Shown here piece by piece: positions 1-6,000 of a stretch of DNA of 10,446 bases. The stretch spans positions 1 through 10,446 of the forward strand of contig CAYMLQ010000201.1 in NCBI GenBank assembly GCA_964390795.1. Direction: 5' to 3'. Both the position numbers and the translations under genes were made by a program. Position 1 is the stretch's first letter; each line of letters opens with the position of its first letter. The notes beneath the pieces are model-generated. The model did no database searches and was not told where the DNA came from. It worked only from the letters and a program-made list of their open reading frames with translations. This DNA comes from CAYMLQ01 sp964390795 (GTDB lineage: Bacteria; Verrucomicrobiota; Kiritimatiellia; RFP12; UBA1067).

Positions 1-377
1 GTGTGGCAAGACTGAACGATCATCACCGTGTCAGCGTTCGCCGCGATCATCTGGTGCTCGGTAGATTCTCCCGCCGCCTTTCGGCGCAGAGACGTCCTGC
101 GCTCCAGGCGCGTGTGGACCAGCCCCACCTCGTTTGTCGGCTGTCTTTCCACACACACCCAGTCCCCGACACACGGGAGTTCGTGCGACAGTTGGTTTCG
201 GTAAAGATACCTGCCCGCCAGCTTCGCCCGGAAGGTTCCGGTCTGATCCATGACCAAGAACGAGTCACGATCGACCGTGGCAACCCGGGCAAGGGCGTCT
301 CCCGGGCCGCACTCTGCCCGTTCCTCGAACCACTCGCTCCAGCCCAGTCGCGCCAGCTCACTGTGTCGGCTTGTCAT
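1..377 (-). CDS. rsgA: RsgA ribosome small-subunit-dependent GTPase, N-terminal part (runs off the left edge)
   Basis: Reverse-strand reading frame from ATG at 377-375, open for 125 codons to the window edge. RsgA (YjeQ) is a circularly permuted GTPase that binds the 30S subunit late in its maturation. Visible here are the LARLGW N-terminal segment (residues 8-13), the OB-fold with LARV (29-32) and VGDWV (70-74), then the RRTSLRRKAAGE segment (93-104) and the family-typical IAANADTVMIV (111-121) that leads into the GTPase domain. The G motifs lie beyond the edge. The start is supported by an AAGGTGA Shine-Dalgarno 3-4 bases upstream of the ATG and by the match to the family N-terminus; a stop lies just upstream in frame. 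No stop or frameshift is seen in the visible part. The assignment rests on motif recognition, but many conserved blocks agree. Confidence 0.9.
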   Translation of the reverse strand, partial: MTSRHSELARLGWSEWFEERAECGPGDALARVATVDRDSFLVMDQTGTFRAKLAGRYLYRNQLSHELPCVGDWVCVERQPTNEVGLVHTRLERRTSLRRKAAGESTEHQMIAANADTVMIVQSCH

Positions 378-527
378 TCATCACCTTTTTTTCGCGGAAG
401 CAACTTTTCTGGCGCAGCACACTGTTGCTGTGTAAAGTGTCAGCGTCCATCGCCGCCATCTTGTTTGGCCCGTCTCTATCTGCAACATGATTTGGCCTGC
501 TCATAATCCGTTGTCTGCCTTCGCCCT

Positions 528-579
528 ATACTGTAGCGCGTTTTCGTCGGTCTGGTAAACAGAAAGATGGGGGGGCTTT
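528..579 (+). repeat. 52-bp direct repeat, copy 1
   Basis: Starts ATACTGTAGCG and ends in a G-run followed by CTTT. It matches copy 2 (1325-1376) in 50 of 52 positions: one C/T difference at repeat position 12 and one G/C difference in the G-run. Sequence on both sides of the two copies is unrelated, so the boundaries are sharp. It contains a small internal inverted repeat, TCTG-GTAAA-CAGA (551-563). The two copies bracket the brnTA remnant and the HNH-type fragment. What the repeat is (element end, recombination site, or dispersed genomic repeat) cannot be decided from one window. Confidence 0.9.
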
Positions 580-608
580 ACTGCGGGCCCACCGACGAGT
601 TGCTTGCA

Positions 609-641
609 AAGAGAAAATGCTATTGTAGTACTTTTTCTCTT
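609..641. repeat. AT-rich inverted repeat, 9-bp arms
   Basis: AAGAGAAAA (609-617) and TTTTCTCTT (633-641) are exact reverse complements separated by 15 bases. It lies between repeat copy 1 and the brnTA promoter. The arms are A/T-rich and no T-run follows outside the stem, so a canonical intrinsic terminator is unlikely; a binding site or chance structure is also possible. Confidence 0.5.
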
Positions 642-674
642 GAACTCAGAACACCACCTTTGCTCAATTGTCTG

Positions 675-712
675 TTGACGGATAAAGCTAAAATCATTAT
701 TCTATAATTATG
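675..712 (+). promoter_or_regulatory. Candidate brnTA promoter with overlapping palindrome
   Basis: A good -35 box, TTGACG (675-680), is followed 17 bases later by TATTCT (698-703). A perfect TATAAT (703-708) is 22 bases from the same -35. An imperfect 18-bp palindrome, CATTATTCT/ATAATTATG (695-712, 7 of 9 positions paired), covers both possible -10 boxes and ends on the first codon of the toxin remnant. BrnA-family antitoxins are known to repress their own promoter, so this palindrome is a reasonable operator candidate; that role is inferred. Confidence 0.45.
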
Positions 713-772
713 AATGAGCCGACGTTCAAGTGGGATCTGGCGAAGGCGGATGCGAACCGGAATAAACATTAA
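710..772 (+). pseudogene. brnT: BrnT toxin, truncated to the first 20 codons
   Basis: ATG at 710 opens a 20-codon frame ending KH followed by TAA (770-772). The peptide contains FKWDLAKADANRNKH (residues 6-20), which matches the start of BrnT toxins, where FxWDxxKAxxNxxKH is followed by GVSF and about 70 further residues. Everything after KH is missing and the frame goes directly to a stop. The stop is followed at once by the ribosome binding site of brnA, so the gene order and junction typical of brnT-brnA are kept. BrnT is a RelE-like ribonuclease; the fold and catalytic residues are absent, so the remnant cannot be an active toxin. It may persist only as a leader for brnA translation. The alternative, a chance short ORF, is unlikely given the match and position. 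Confidence 0.75.
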
Positions 773-783
773 AGGAGACTGTC

Positions 784-993
784 ATGAGAAAAGACTACGA
801 TTTCAGTAACGCTGAGAGAAACCCTTATGCCGGCAAGTTCAAACGGCAGATCACCCTTCGGCTCGAGGAACAGGTCGTCGACTATTTCAAGGGGTTGTCT
901 AAAGAGGCTGACATCCCTTATCAGACCCTGATCAATTTCTATCTACGAGATTGCGTGGAGATGCGTCGCAAACCTAAAGTGAAATGGGCGTAA
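784..993 (+). CDS. brnA: BrnA-family antitoxin (CopG/ribbon-helix-helix)
   Basis: A 69-residue protein matching BrnA/CopG-like antitoxins: the leader MRKDYDFSNAERNPYA, the ribbon strand KRQITLRL (residues 20-27), helix A about 28-41, and helix B with IPYQTLINFYLRDC (44-57), all strongly family-typical. A dimer of this fold binds DNA; in intact systems BrnA binds and neutralises BrnT and represses the operon. The start is fixed by AAAGGAGA (771-778), 5 bases from the ATG. The gene looks intact, but its toxin partner directly upstream is reduced to 20 codons, so it is an orphan here. It could repress its own promoter or neutralise a BrnT encoded elsewhere; both are inferences. The basic tail RRKPKVKW suits DNA contact. 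Confidence 0.88.
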   Translation: MRKDYDFSNAERNPYAGKFKRQITLRLEEQVVDYFKGLSKEADIPYQTLINFYLRDCVEMRRKPKVKWA

Positions 994-998
994 CCGCA

Positions 999-1232
999 TC
1001 AAAAACCGGTCGCGAATGCCCGGTTTACGGGCATTCGAACGCACGCTCTTTTGAACACACCGCCACGCATCATGCATCGGAATTGCGCCAGGTAATCACG
1101 CGCAGAATTAATGTTGAGGCCTTCGTCATCGCATAGGCGTTTTGCCGCTATCTCTGGCTTGATCTTGTCATCGTAGACTTGCGCGGCGAGTGCAAAAGCG
1201 GCTTTGATTTGGGGAAGTGTGATGGTTGGCAT
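999..1232 (-). CDS. Short protein resembling the N-terminal domain of HNH-endonuclease-type proteins, apparently truncated
   Basis: A 77-residue reverse-strand ORF. Residues 3-62 (ITLPQIKAAFALAAQVY, then GLNINSARDYLAQFRCMMRG) resemble the helical domain found at the N-terminus of many HNH-type restriction-like proteins, where a conserved Asn-Ser-Ala-x-Asp-Tyr segment is followed by a C-M/R-x-x-G-x-x-x-K-R motif. In such proteins the catalytic part comes after this point. Here the similarity stops near residue 62 and the last codons are read from a perfect hairpin (1013-1037), ending five bases from the brnA stop. The upstream AGGA is distant (about 13 bases), so translation may be weak. I read it as a remnant; a stand-alone small protein is possible. 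Family recognition is from memory of the motif and moderate in certainty. Confidence 0.5.
   Translation of the reverse strand: MPTITLPQIKAAFALAAQVYDDKIKPEIAAKRLCDDEGLNINSARDYLAQFRCMMRGGVFKRACVRMPVNRAFATGF
1013..1037. terminator. Perfect 10-bp hairpin between brnA and the convergent ORF; candidate bidirectional terminator
   Basis: CGAATGCCCG (1013-1022), loop GTTTA, CGGGCATTCG (1028-1037). It lies 19 bases after the brnA stop. On the reverse strand the stem is followed by CGACCGG and then five T; on the forward strand TTTT occurs 14 bases later. A second inverted repeat, AAACCGG (1003-1009) with CCGGTTT (1020-1026), overlaps it and could not form at the same time. The hairpin also encodes the last residues of the reverse-strand ORF. 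Confidence 0.5.
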
Positions 1233-1324
1233 TTGGGGTTTTGAGTCCTAACAGGTTGCTGAGCGGTTCCAACTGTTCCTCACCTGATCCTGCGTGACCG
1301 TCGTGCGCCGCTTGCTTTCAACGC

Positions 1325-1376
1325 ATACTGTAGCGTGTTTTCGTCGGTCTGGTAAACAGAAAGATGGGGCGGCTTT
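1325..1376 (+). repeat. 52-bp direct repeat, copy 2
   Basis: Same orientation as copy 1 at 528-579, start-to-start distance 797 bases, 50 of 52 positions identical. The pair encloses the brnT remnant, brnA and the HNH-type fragment. Confidence 0.9.
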
Positions 1377-1388
1377 GACGGGGATCTT

Positions 1389-1411
1389 GGGCGAGTGTCC
1401 TCACGAGCCGC
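1389..1411 (+). repeat. 23-bp element, direct copy A
   Basis: Starts GGGCGAGTGTCC and ends CGAGCCGC. Identical over 23 bases to the copy at 1500-1522, 111 bases away. Confidence 0.85.
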
Positions 1412-1446
1412 AGAAGCGGGGCAGCCGTGCGTCAAATTAGAATGGG

Positions 1447-1522
1447 CGGCTCACGGGGACGTTCGCCCTCTAGGAGACCGGGGAGACCGTTTCGCTGGAG
1501 GGCGAGTGTCCTCACGAGCCGC
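1447..1522. repeat. Inverted pair of the 25-bp element with a repeat-containing loop
   Basis: The left arm (1447-1471, beginning GCGGCTCACGGGG) is the reverse complement of the right arm (1498-1522, beginning GAGGGCGAGTGTCC) in 20 of 25 positions. Three of the five differences would be G-T wobbles in a folded transcript. The loop carries two adjacent copies of GGAGACCG. The right arm includes an exact second copy of the 23-bp element at 1389-1411. Confidence 0.7.
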
Positions 1523-1599
1523 TTGGGTTTGGCTTCGGCTGTTTCGTGCAAGTTCTTTTCGACAGTGGCATGACACATGTCCCGCTCAAGGAATGTTCC

Positions 1600-1704
1600 G
1601 ACCTCCGACCTCTGACCTCTGTCCTCTGTCCTCTGACCTCTGTCCTCTGACCTCTGTCCTCTGACCTCTGTCCTCTGTCCTCTGTCCTCCGACCTCCGTC
1701 CGCT
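1600..1704. repeat. 7-bp tandem repeat array, 14 units plus one degenerate unit
   Basis: Consensus G(A/T)CCTC(T/C). Fourteen consecutive heptamers fill 1600-1697 without a gap, and a degenerate unit GTCCGCT follows at 1698-1704. Only the second and last bases vary: the second base runs A A A T T A T A T A T T T A. The array lies just beyond the stop of the Gfo/Idh gene. Heptamer arrays of this kind occur between genes in several bacterial groups; the function is unknown. Confidence 0.92.
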
Positions 1705-1718
1705 GGCTCACACCAGCG
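1701..1718 (-). terminator. Hairpin across the stop codon of the Gfo/Idh gene
   Basis: CGCTGG (1701-1706) and CCAGCG (1713-1718) pair around a six-base loop that contains the TGA stop (1710-1708). No T-run follows on the reverse strand; instead the 7-bp array begins. It may stabilise the 3' end or be a chance structure; it is not a canonical terminator. Confidence 0.3.
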
Positions 1719-2982
1719 ACCACGGTCCGCGCGGGGTGCGGCCGAGCAGGGCCGACGCCGCGGGGTCGTTCAGGATCTGCTCCTTGACCGGATCCCAGGT
1801 GAGCTTGCGGCCGGTGAGCATCGCGATCTGGCCGAGGTGTCCGATGCTGGCGGAGCGGTGGGCCACTTCGGCGGGCGTCAGCGTGGTGTCGCGGTTCTTG
1901 ACGCAGTCGATGAACTGGCGCTGGTGGCCGGGACTGCGCAGGCGCAGTTCGCCCGCCTCGATCTTGCTGTCGCGGATCTTCGGCGTGGAGGCGTCGAAGC
2001 GGCCGCGGTCGACCCACACCCAGTCGCCGTTCTCGCCGTACCACGTGGCGCCGCTCTTGACCTGCGAGCTGTCGGCCACGGTCAGTTCGATGCCGTCGGC
2101 GTAGCGGCAGGTGTAGCGGTAGGTCTTGGGCGAGTCGTAGATACCTTCGGGCTCGAACGGCGCAAAGCCTTCGATCGAGACCGGGCCCGAGGTGTCGCGG
2201 GCGAGGCCCCACTGCGCGATGTCGGCGTGGTGGCCGATCCAGTCCATCATCTGGCCGCCGCCCCATTCGAGCACCCAGCGCCAGTCCCAGTCGTAGACGC
2301 CCTGGAACGGGCGGAAAGGCGCGGGGCCGAGCCAGAAGTTCCAGTCGAGCCCGTCAGGCACCTGCGCCTCGGGGTTCGCGGCTTTGCCTCGGCCGCCGGA
2401 GGGCAGGCCCACGTCCACGCGCGAGATCTTGCCGATACGGCCGTTGCGGACGAGTTCGACAGCGCGTCGCATCTCGCCGGAGGAACGCTGCCAACTGCCG
2501 GTCTGCCACACGCGGCCGTGCTGGGCCACGGCGTTGACCAGGGCGCGGCCTTCGAGCAGGTCGTGCGTGAAAGGCTTCTCGCCGTAGATGTCCTTGCCGT
2601 GGCGCGCCGCGAAGGTGCCGATGAAGGCGTGCCAGTGGTCGGGCGTGGCGATCATCACCGCGTCGATGTCCTTGCGGACGCAGACCTCGCGGTAGTCTTT
2701 GATCATCTGGCAGTCGGTGTTCTTGTAGCGGTCATCGACGCGGCTTTTGGCCGACTCCATTTTCTTGGTGTTGACGTCGCATACGATGCGCACGGCGACG
2801 TCATCGAAGCTGAGGAAAGAGCCCATGTTGCCCGAGCCCATGCCGCCGACGCCGATCATGGCCATGGCGATCTTGTTGCTGGGCGCATTCTGGCCGAGGA
2901 CACTGGCGGGCACGATGTTAAAGGCCGTGACACCCGCCGCTGCGGCGCTGCCGCGAAGGAAGTTTCTGCGTGAAAGGTTCAT
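1708..2982 (-). CDS. Tat-exported Gfo/Idh/MocA-family oxidoreductase
   Basis: A 424-residue NAD(P)-dependent sugar or polyol oxidoreductase. The N-terminus carries a twin-arginine signal, SRRNFLRGSAAAAGVTA (residues 4-20), indicating export in folded form, probably with bound cofactor. A Rossmann fold follows with IGVGGMGSG (43-51); the dinucleotide-domain EKP motif is at 135-137 and a family-typical GGGQMMDWIGHH segment (241-252) carries the likely active-site Asp247 and His251. The start at 2982 is chosen because GGAG lies 8 bases upstream and the Tat signal begins there; the 18 codons before it only read an 8-bp repeat. It is the second gene of an operon, 57 bases after the ThuA-like gene. 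In rhizobial trehalose utilisation ThuA acts with a Gfo/Idh enzyme (ThuB) that makes 3-keto sugars; a similar exported pair is inferred here. The substrate is unknown. Confidence 0.9.
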   Translation of the reverse strand: MNLSRRNFLRGSAAAAGVTAFNIVPASVLGQNAPSNKIAMAMIGVGGMGSGNMGSFLSFDDVAVRIVCDVNTKKMESAKSRVDDRYKNTDCQMIKDYREVCVRKDIDAVMIATPDHWHAFIGTFAARHGKDIYGEKPFTHDLLEGRALVNAVAQHGRVWQTGSWQRSSGEMRRAVELVRNGRIGKISRVDVGLPSGGRGKAANPEAQVPDGLDWNFWLGPAPFRPFQGVYDWDWRWVLEWGGGQMMDWIGHHADIAQWGLARDTSGPVSIEGFAPFEPEGIYDSPKTYRYTCRYADGIELTVADSSQVKSGATWYGENGDWVWVDRGRFDASTPKIRDSKIEAGELRLRSPGHQRQFIDCVKNRDTTLTPAEVAHRSASIGHLGQIAMLTGRKLTWDPVKEQILNDPAASALLGRTPRGPWSLV

Positions 2983-2988
2983 GAGTGG

Positions 2989-2994
2989 GTCTCC
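2989..2994 (-). promoter_or_regulatory. Ribosome binding site of the Gfo/Idh gene
   Basis: GGAGAC on the reverse strand, with GGAG 8 bases from the ATG at 2982-2980. It decides the start in favour of the Tat-signal methionine rather than the upstream in-frame ATG at 3036. Confidence 0.7.
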
Positions 2995-2999
2995 GAACG

Positions 3000-3023
3000 G
3001 AATAGTGGAATGATGGAATAGTG
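3000..3023. repeat. 8-bp tandem repeat, three units, between the two operon genes
   Basis: GAATAGTG, GAATGATG, GAATAGTG in direct succession. It occupies about half of the 57-base gap between the ThuA-like and Gfo/Idh genes, upstream of the latter's ribosome binding site. It differs in unit length and sequence from the 7-bp array at the other end of the same gene. Confidence 0.8.
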
Positions 3024-3039
3024 GGGTGAGTGGCAACGC

Positions 3040-6000
3040 TTAGCGGACGCTATCGGCAACCAGTTTGATTGCGTCGATCTGTTTCTGATCCAGGCCGGCT
3101 TTGACATAGATCTCGTGAATTGACCAGTGCAGGCCGGGACGGCCGCCGGTGGTGACGAACTTCAGGCAGCGCGCCTGCACGGCCAGCGGGATCACGGTCT
3201 TCTTATTGCTGCTGCCGTCGCCTTTAGCCACCGGCCCCGCCCACTCCTTGCCGTCGTTCGAAGTGAAGACCTCATAGCCGTTCGGAGTGTCGTTGCCCGA
3301 CTGCTCGGTGTCCAGCACGACCTCCGAAACAAAGGTCTTGTCGCCCAGGTCGAGGGTGAACCACATGCCGCTGAACGACGCGGCGTTCGACGACCACCGC
3401 GTGCCGGGGTTACGGTCAAAGGCCCTGACGGCATCATTGCCGGCGTGCGAGGCGCTGGCTTTCCACTTCTTACAGTCGATCTCCTTAGCGGGGCCGCCCG
3501 CCTGAGTCGCGAGCTTGGTGTCGTAGAAGGCGGCGTACGTCTTCTTGGCATGGGCGCCGATGGCTGCATCGGCGAACAGGCTCTGCAATGTTGGGAAGAG
3601 TTCCAGCCCTTCGCTTTTGAACAGGGTGTCGGCCACGGTCATGCGGCCCTTGTCGTCAGGCGCGAGCTTGAAAAGTTCGACAACGCGTGCTCGCGTGTCT
3701 TTACCCGCGTTGGCGGAGGCGAGCTTCAGCGCGCCGCGCAGCGCGACGGTCTTCAGGTTCGCGTCGGTTTGCGCGGTGACGGCGTCTTTCAGCGACGCGT
3801 AAGGCTCCATCGAAGGCCAGTCGGCCAGGGCGCGCAGGGCGGTTTCGCGCAGACCGGAATCGCCGTCAGCGAGCGCGGCGGTCAGCGGCGCGAGGAAGGC
3901 GGGATCGGCATAGCCGGCCATGAGGCTGGCGAGCATCTTCTTAGCGGGCAGCGGGGCGGTCTTCCAGGCGTCGGCGAGCAGGGCGGAGCGGGCGGCGGGC
4001 TCCACGTTCTTGGAGGCGGCGCGGAGGGCTGCTTCGGTTGCGTTCACCTCGGCGTCCTGCACCAGCGGCAGCCAGGAGACGAGGGTTTTGAAGGTCGTGT
4101 CATCTGCGGTCTTGCCGAGCGCCTTCCACGTCTCTTTGCGTACGTCCGCCTGCGGCGACTTGAGGAACGCCGCGAAGTGCGGCACCAGGGCGGCTTCGGT
4201 GCGCTCGCCGAGAAGGGCGAGGACCTTCACTTGCTGGGCCGGATCTTTCATGGCGAGGGCGATCAGCGCCTGGCCCGCGCCGGGGGCGCGAAGGTCGCTC
4301 AGCGCGTCGGTGGCGGCGCGTCCGATGTTCCCCTCTTTCGAGGTCAGTTCATAAAGCGCCGGCACTTGATCGGCGCTGCCGACCTTGATCAGCGCGCGCA
4401 AGGCTTCGCAGACGACCGCGTCCTGGTCGGACTTCAGCAGCGCAGCGATATCGGCTGCGCAGCCCTTGGCGTCGCGTGCCGCGAGTTTGGCGATGAGCGC
4501 GGTCTGGTCGGCGGGCGCGGCGGTTTTGAGTGCGGCGGCGAGCGCCTTGAGCGGCACGGCATCGGCGGAGCGGATGACGGTCTGGCGCACCAGGGGGTCG
4601 GCGTCTTTCACGCCGGCGGCGAAGAACCCATCGTCGGCGAGCAGCAGGACGCGTGCGGCGGCGGCGCGCAGGGGGGCGGGGCTGGCTGCATTCGCGAAGA
4701 GCGGTTTGGCGGCGCGCGCGGCGTCCTTGGTGTTGCCGTCGTAGGCGAGGTTGCCGAGGCAGGCGGCGAGGGCCGTCAGGCGCGCGTCCTCGAGACTGGC
4801 GCCGGCGGGCTTGGCAAGCGCTTGCAGCGCGTCGGCAGTGCCGGTGCGTCCGAGCGCGGCGAGTGCGGCGGTGGCGACCACGGCGTCCTTGTCGGCGGCG
4901 TAGGGGGCGATGGCGTTGGAGTTCTTACGGATCGCCAGCGCGTTCAACAGGGTGCAGCGCAGCTCGGTGTCGGCCGAGGCCAGCGCCAGAACGAGGGCTT
5001 TGTCGGCCGCTTGGCCGGGCGTGCCGGCGAGGAGCGTGGCGGCCCAGTCGCGGGTCTCGGGCGCTTTGAGGCAGGCCACGACGGGCGCCAGGTTGGCGGG
5101 GGCACCGATGGCCAGCAGCGCGCGCAGGATCGCTTTTTTGCCGAAGGGCGTGGTGGCGGGGTCCTTCAGCAGCGCCTCGATCTTGGCCGTGTTGGCGGCG
5201 TCGGTCTTGGCGTGATAGGTGTGGGCGGCGATGTCCTGCAGGTAAGCGAAGACCTCGTTCGCGTTCGCGTCGGTGGCGTTCTTGACGCGGGCCAGGTCGG
5301 CTTCCGAGAGGCCTGCGGGCGTGTCGTCGGATTTGAGATCGCCGATGGCGTACTGCACGCCGTCGAGGATGTGGGTGAGCACGGCCTTGTTGAGGAAGGC
5401 GCGCTGGTCGTGGGCGAAGGAGGTGTAGAAGACGCGGCCCTTGCCGTAGGGACGAATCCAGGAGACGGCGTAGTCCTTGTCGTCGCGGCGCTGGCCCTGG
5501 GCCTCGGCGGTGGCCTTGTCGGCGAAGTCGAGCGAGACGAGCACGCGCAGCTTGGCGCGGTTGTAGTAGGGCGACTGCTGCTGGTAGATCTCGTCGCCGA
5601 ACGAGAGCCCCTTGCCGCCGAAAGCCTGGTTGAGCGGGTGGCTGGGGTCGTCCAGCTTGAAGGCCCACATGCCGCCGCTGCCCCAGGGGTGGCCCCAGAA
5701 GTGGCCGCCGATCATCTCGGACGCCTGGTTGGCCTTGTTGAAGTTGTCGGCTCCGGCATGGATCACGGCCAAGCCTTTGCCCTGTCTCACGAACTCGATG
5801 AGGGCGGGTTCGATGAACCGGTTCTCTTCGGTTTTGAGGCCCGTGGTATTGTTCAACACGAGCGCGTCGTACTGGGCGAGGTTTGCCGGTTTGAGCGCCT
5901 CGTAGTCGTTTGAGAAGTCGGCCTTGAAGGCTTTGGTTTTGGCTGCGGCGAGTTCGAACGCCTTGTTGCCGTATTCGAGCGCCTTGCCGTGGACAAAGCC

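Larger units (their letters stand above)
378..674. other. Intergenic region between rsgA and the brnTA remnant
   Basis: No credible coding frame on either strand. It holds a small inverted repeat (CAGCA at 415-419, TGCTG at 426-430), the first copy of a 52-bp direct repeat (528-579), and an AT-rich inverted repeat (609-641). No convincing rsgA promoter was identified. Base composition is more AT-rich from about 600 to 715 than in the rest of the window, consistent with acquired DNA. Confidence 0.6.
1233..1707. other. Gene-free, repeat-rich region
   Basis: No credible gene on either strand. From left to right: about 90 bases of unrecognised sequence, copy 2 of the 52-bp repeat (1325-1376), three copies of a 23-25-bp element (1389-1411 direct, 1447-1471 inverted, 1498-1522 direct), about 75 bases without visible structure, then the 7-bp tandem array (1600-1704). 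Open frames crossing it are low-complexity readings of these repeats. Confidence 0.7.

Noticed and set aside
3..506. Forward ORF of 167 codons at the left edge
   Set aside because: It lies antisense to rsgA, whose reverse-strand frame matches the family over the whole visible length. The forward product resembles nothing and becomes cysteine-rich beyond the rsgA start.
1003..1040. Integron attC site
   Set aside because: The palindromes are short and I could not identify the paired R and L core sites with the expected GTTRRRY ends; no integrase gene is in the window.
1395..1664. Forward ORF of 89 codons in the repeat region
   Set aside because: It consists of readings of the 25-bp elements and the 7-bp array, without a ribosome binding site or family resemblance.
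1600..1704. CRISPR array
   Set aside because: Seven-base units without spacers are a simple tandem repeat, not repeat-spacer units, and no cas gene is present.
1586..2266. Reverse ORF of 226 codons covering the 7-bp array
   Set aside because: Its C-terminal part is a direct reading of the heptamer array, and the rest is an arginine-rich frame inside the Gfo/Idh gene.
2983..3036. Upstream ATG of the Gfo/Idh gene at 3036
   Set aside because: The extra 18 residues are a reading of the 8-bp repeat and would bury the Tat signal; the ATG at 2982 has GGAG at good distance.
3127..5913. Forward ORF of 928 codons antisense to the ThuA-like gene
   Set aside because: It is a glycine/arginine/valine-rich shadow produced by high GC at third codon positions of the reverse-strand gene, which has a signal peptide and recognisable domains.
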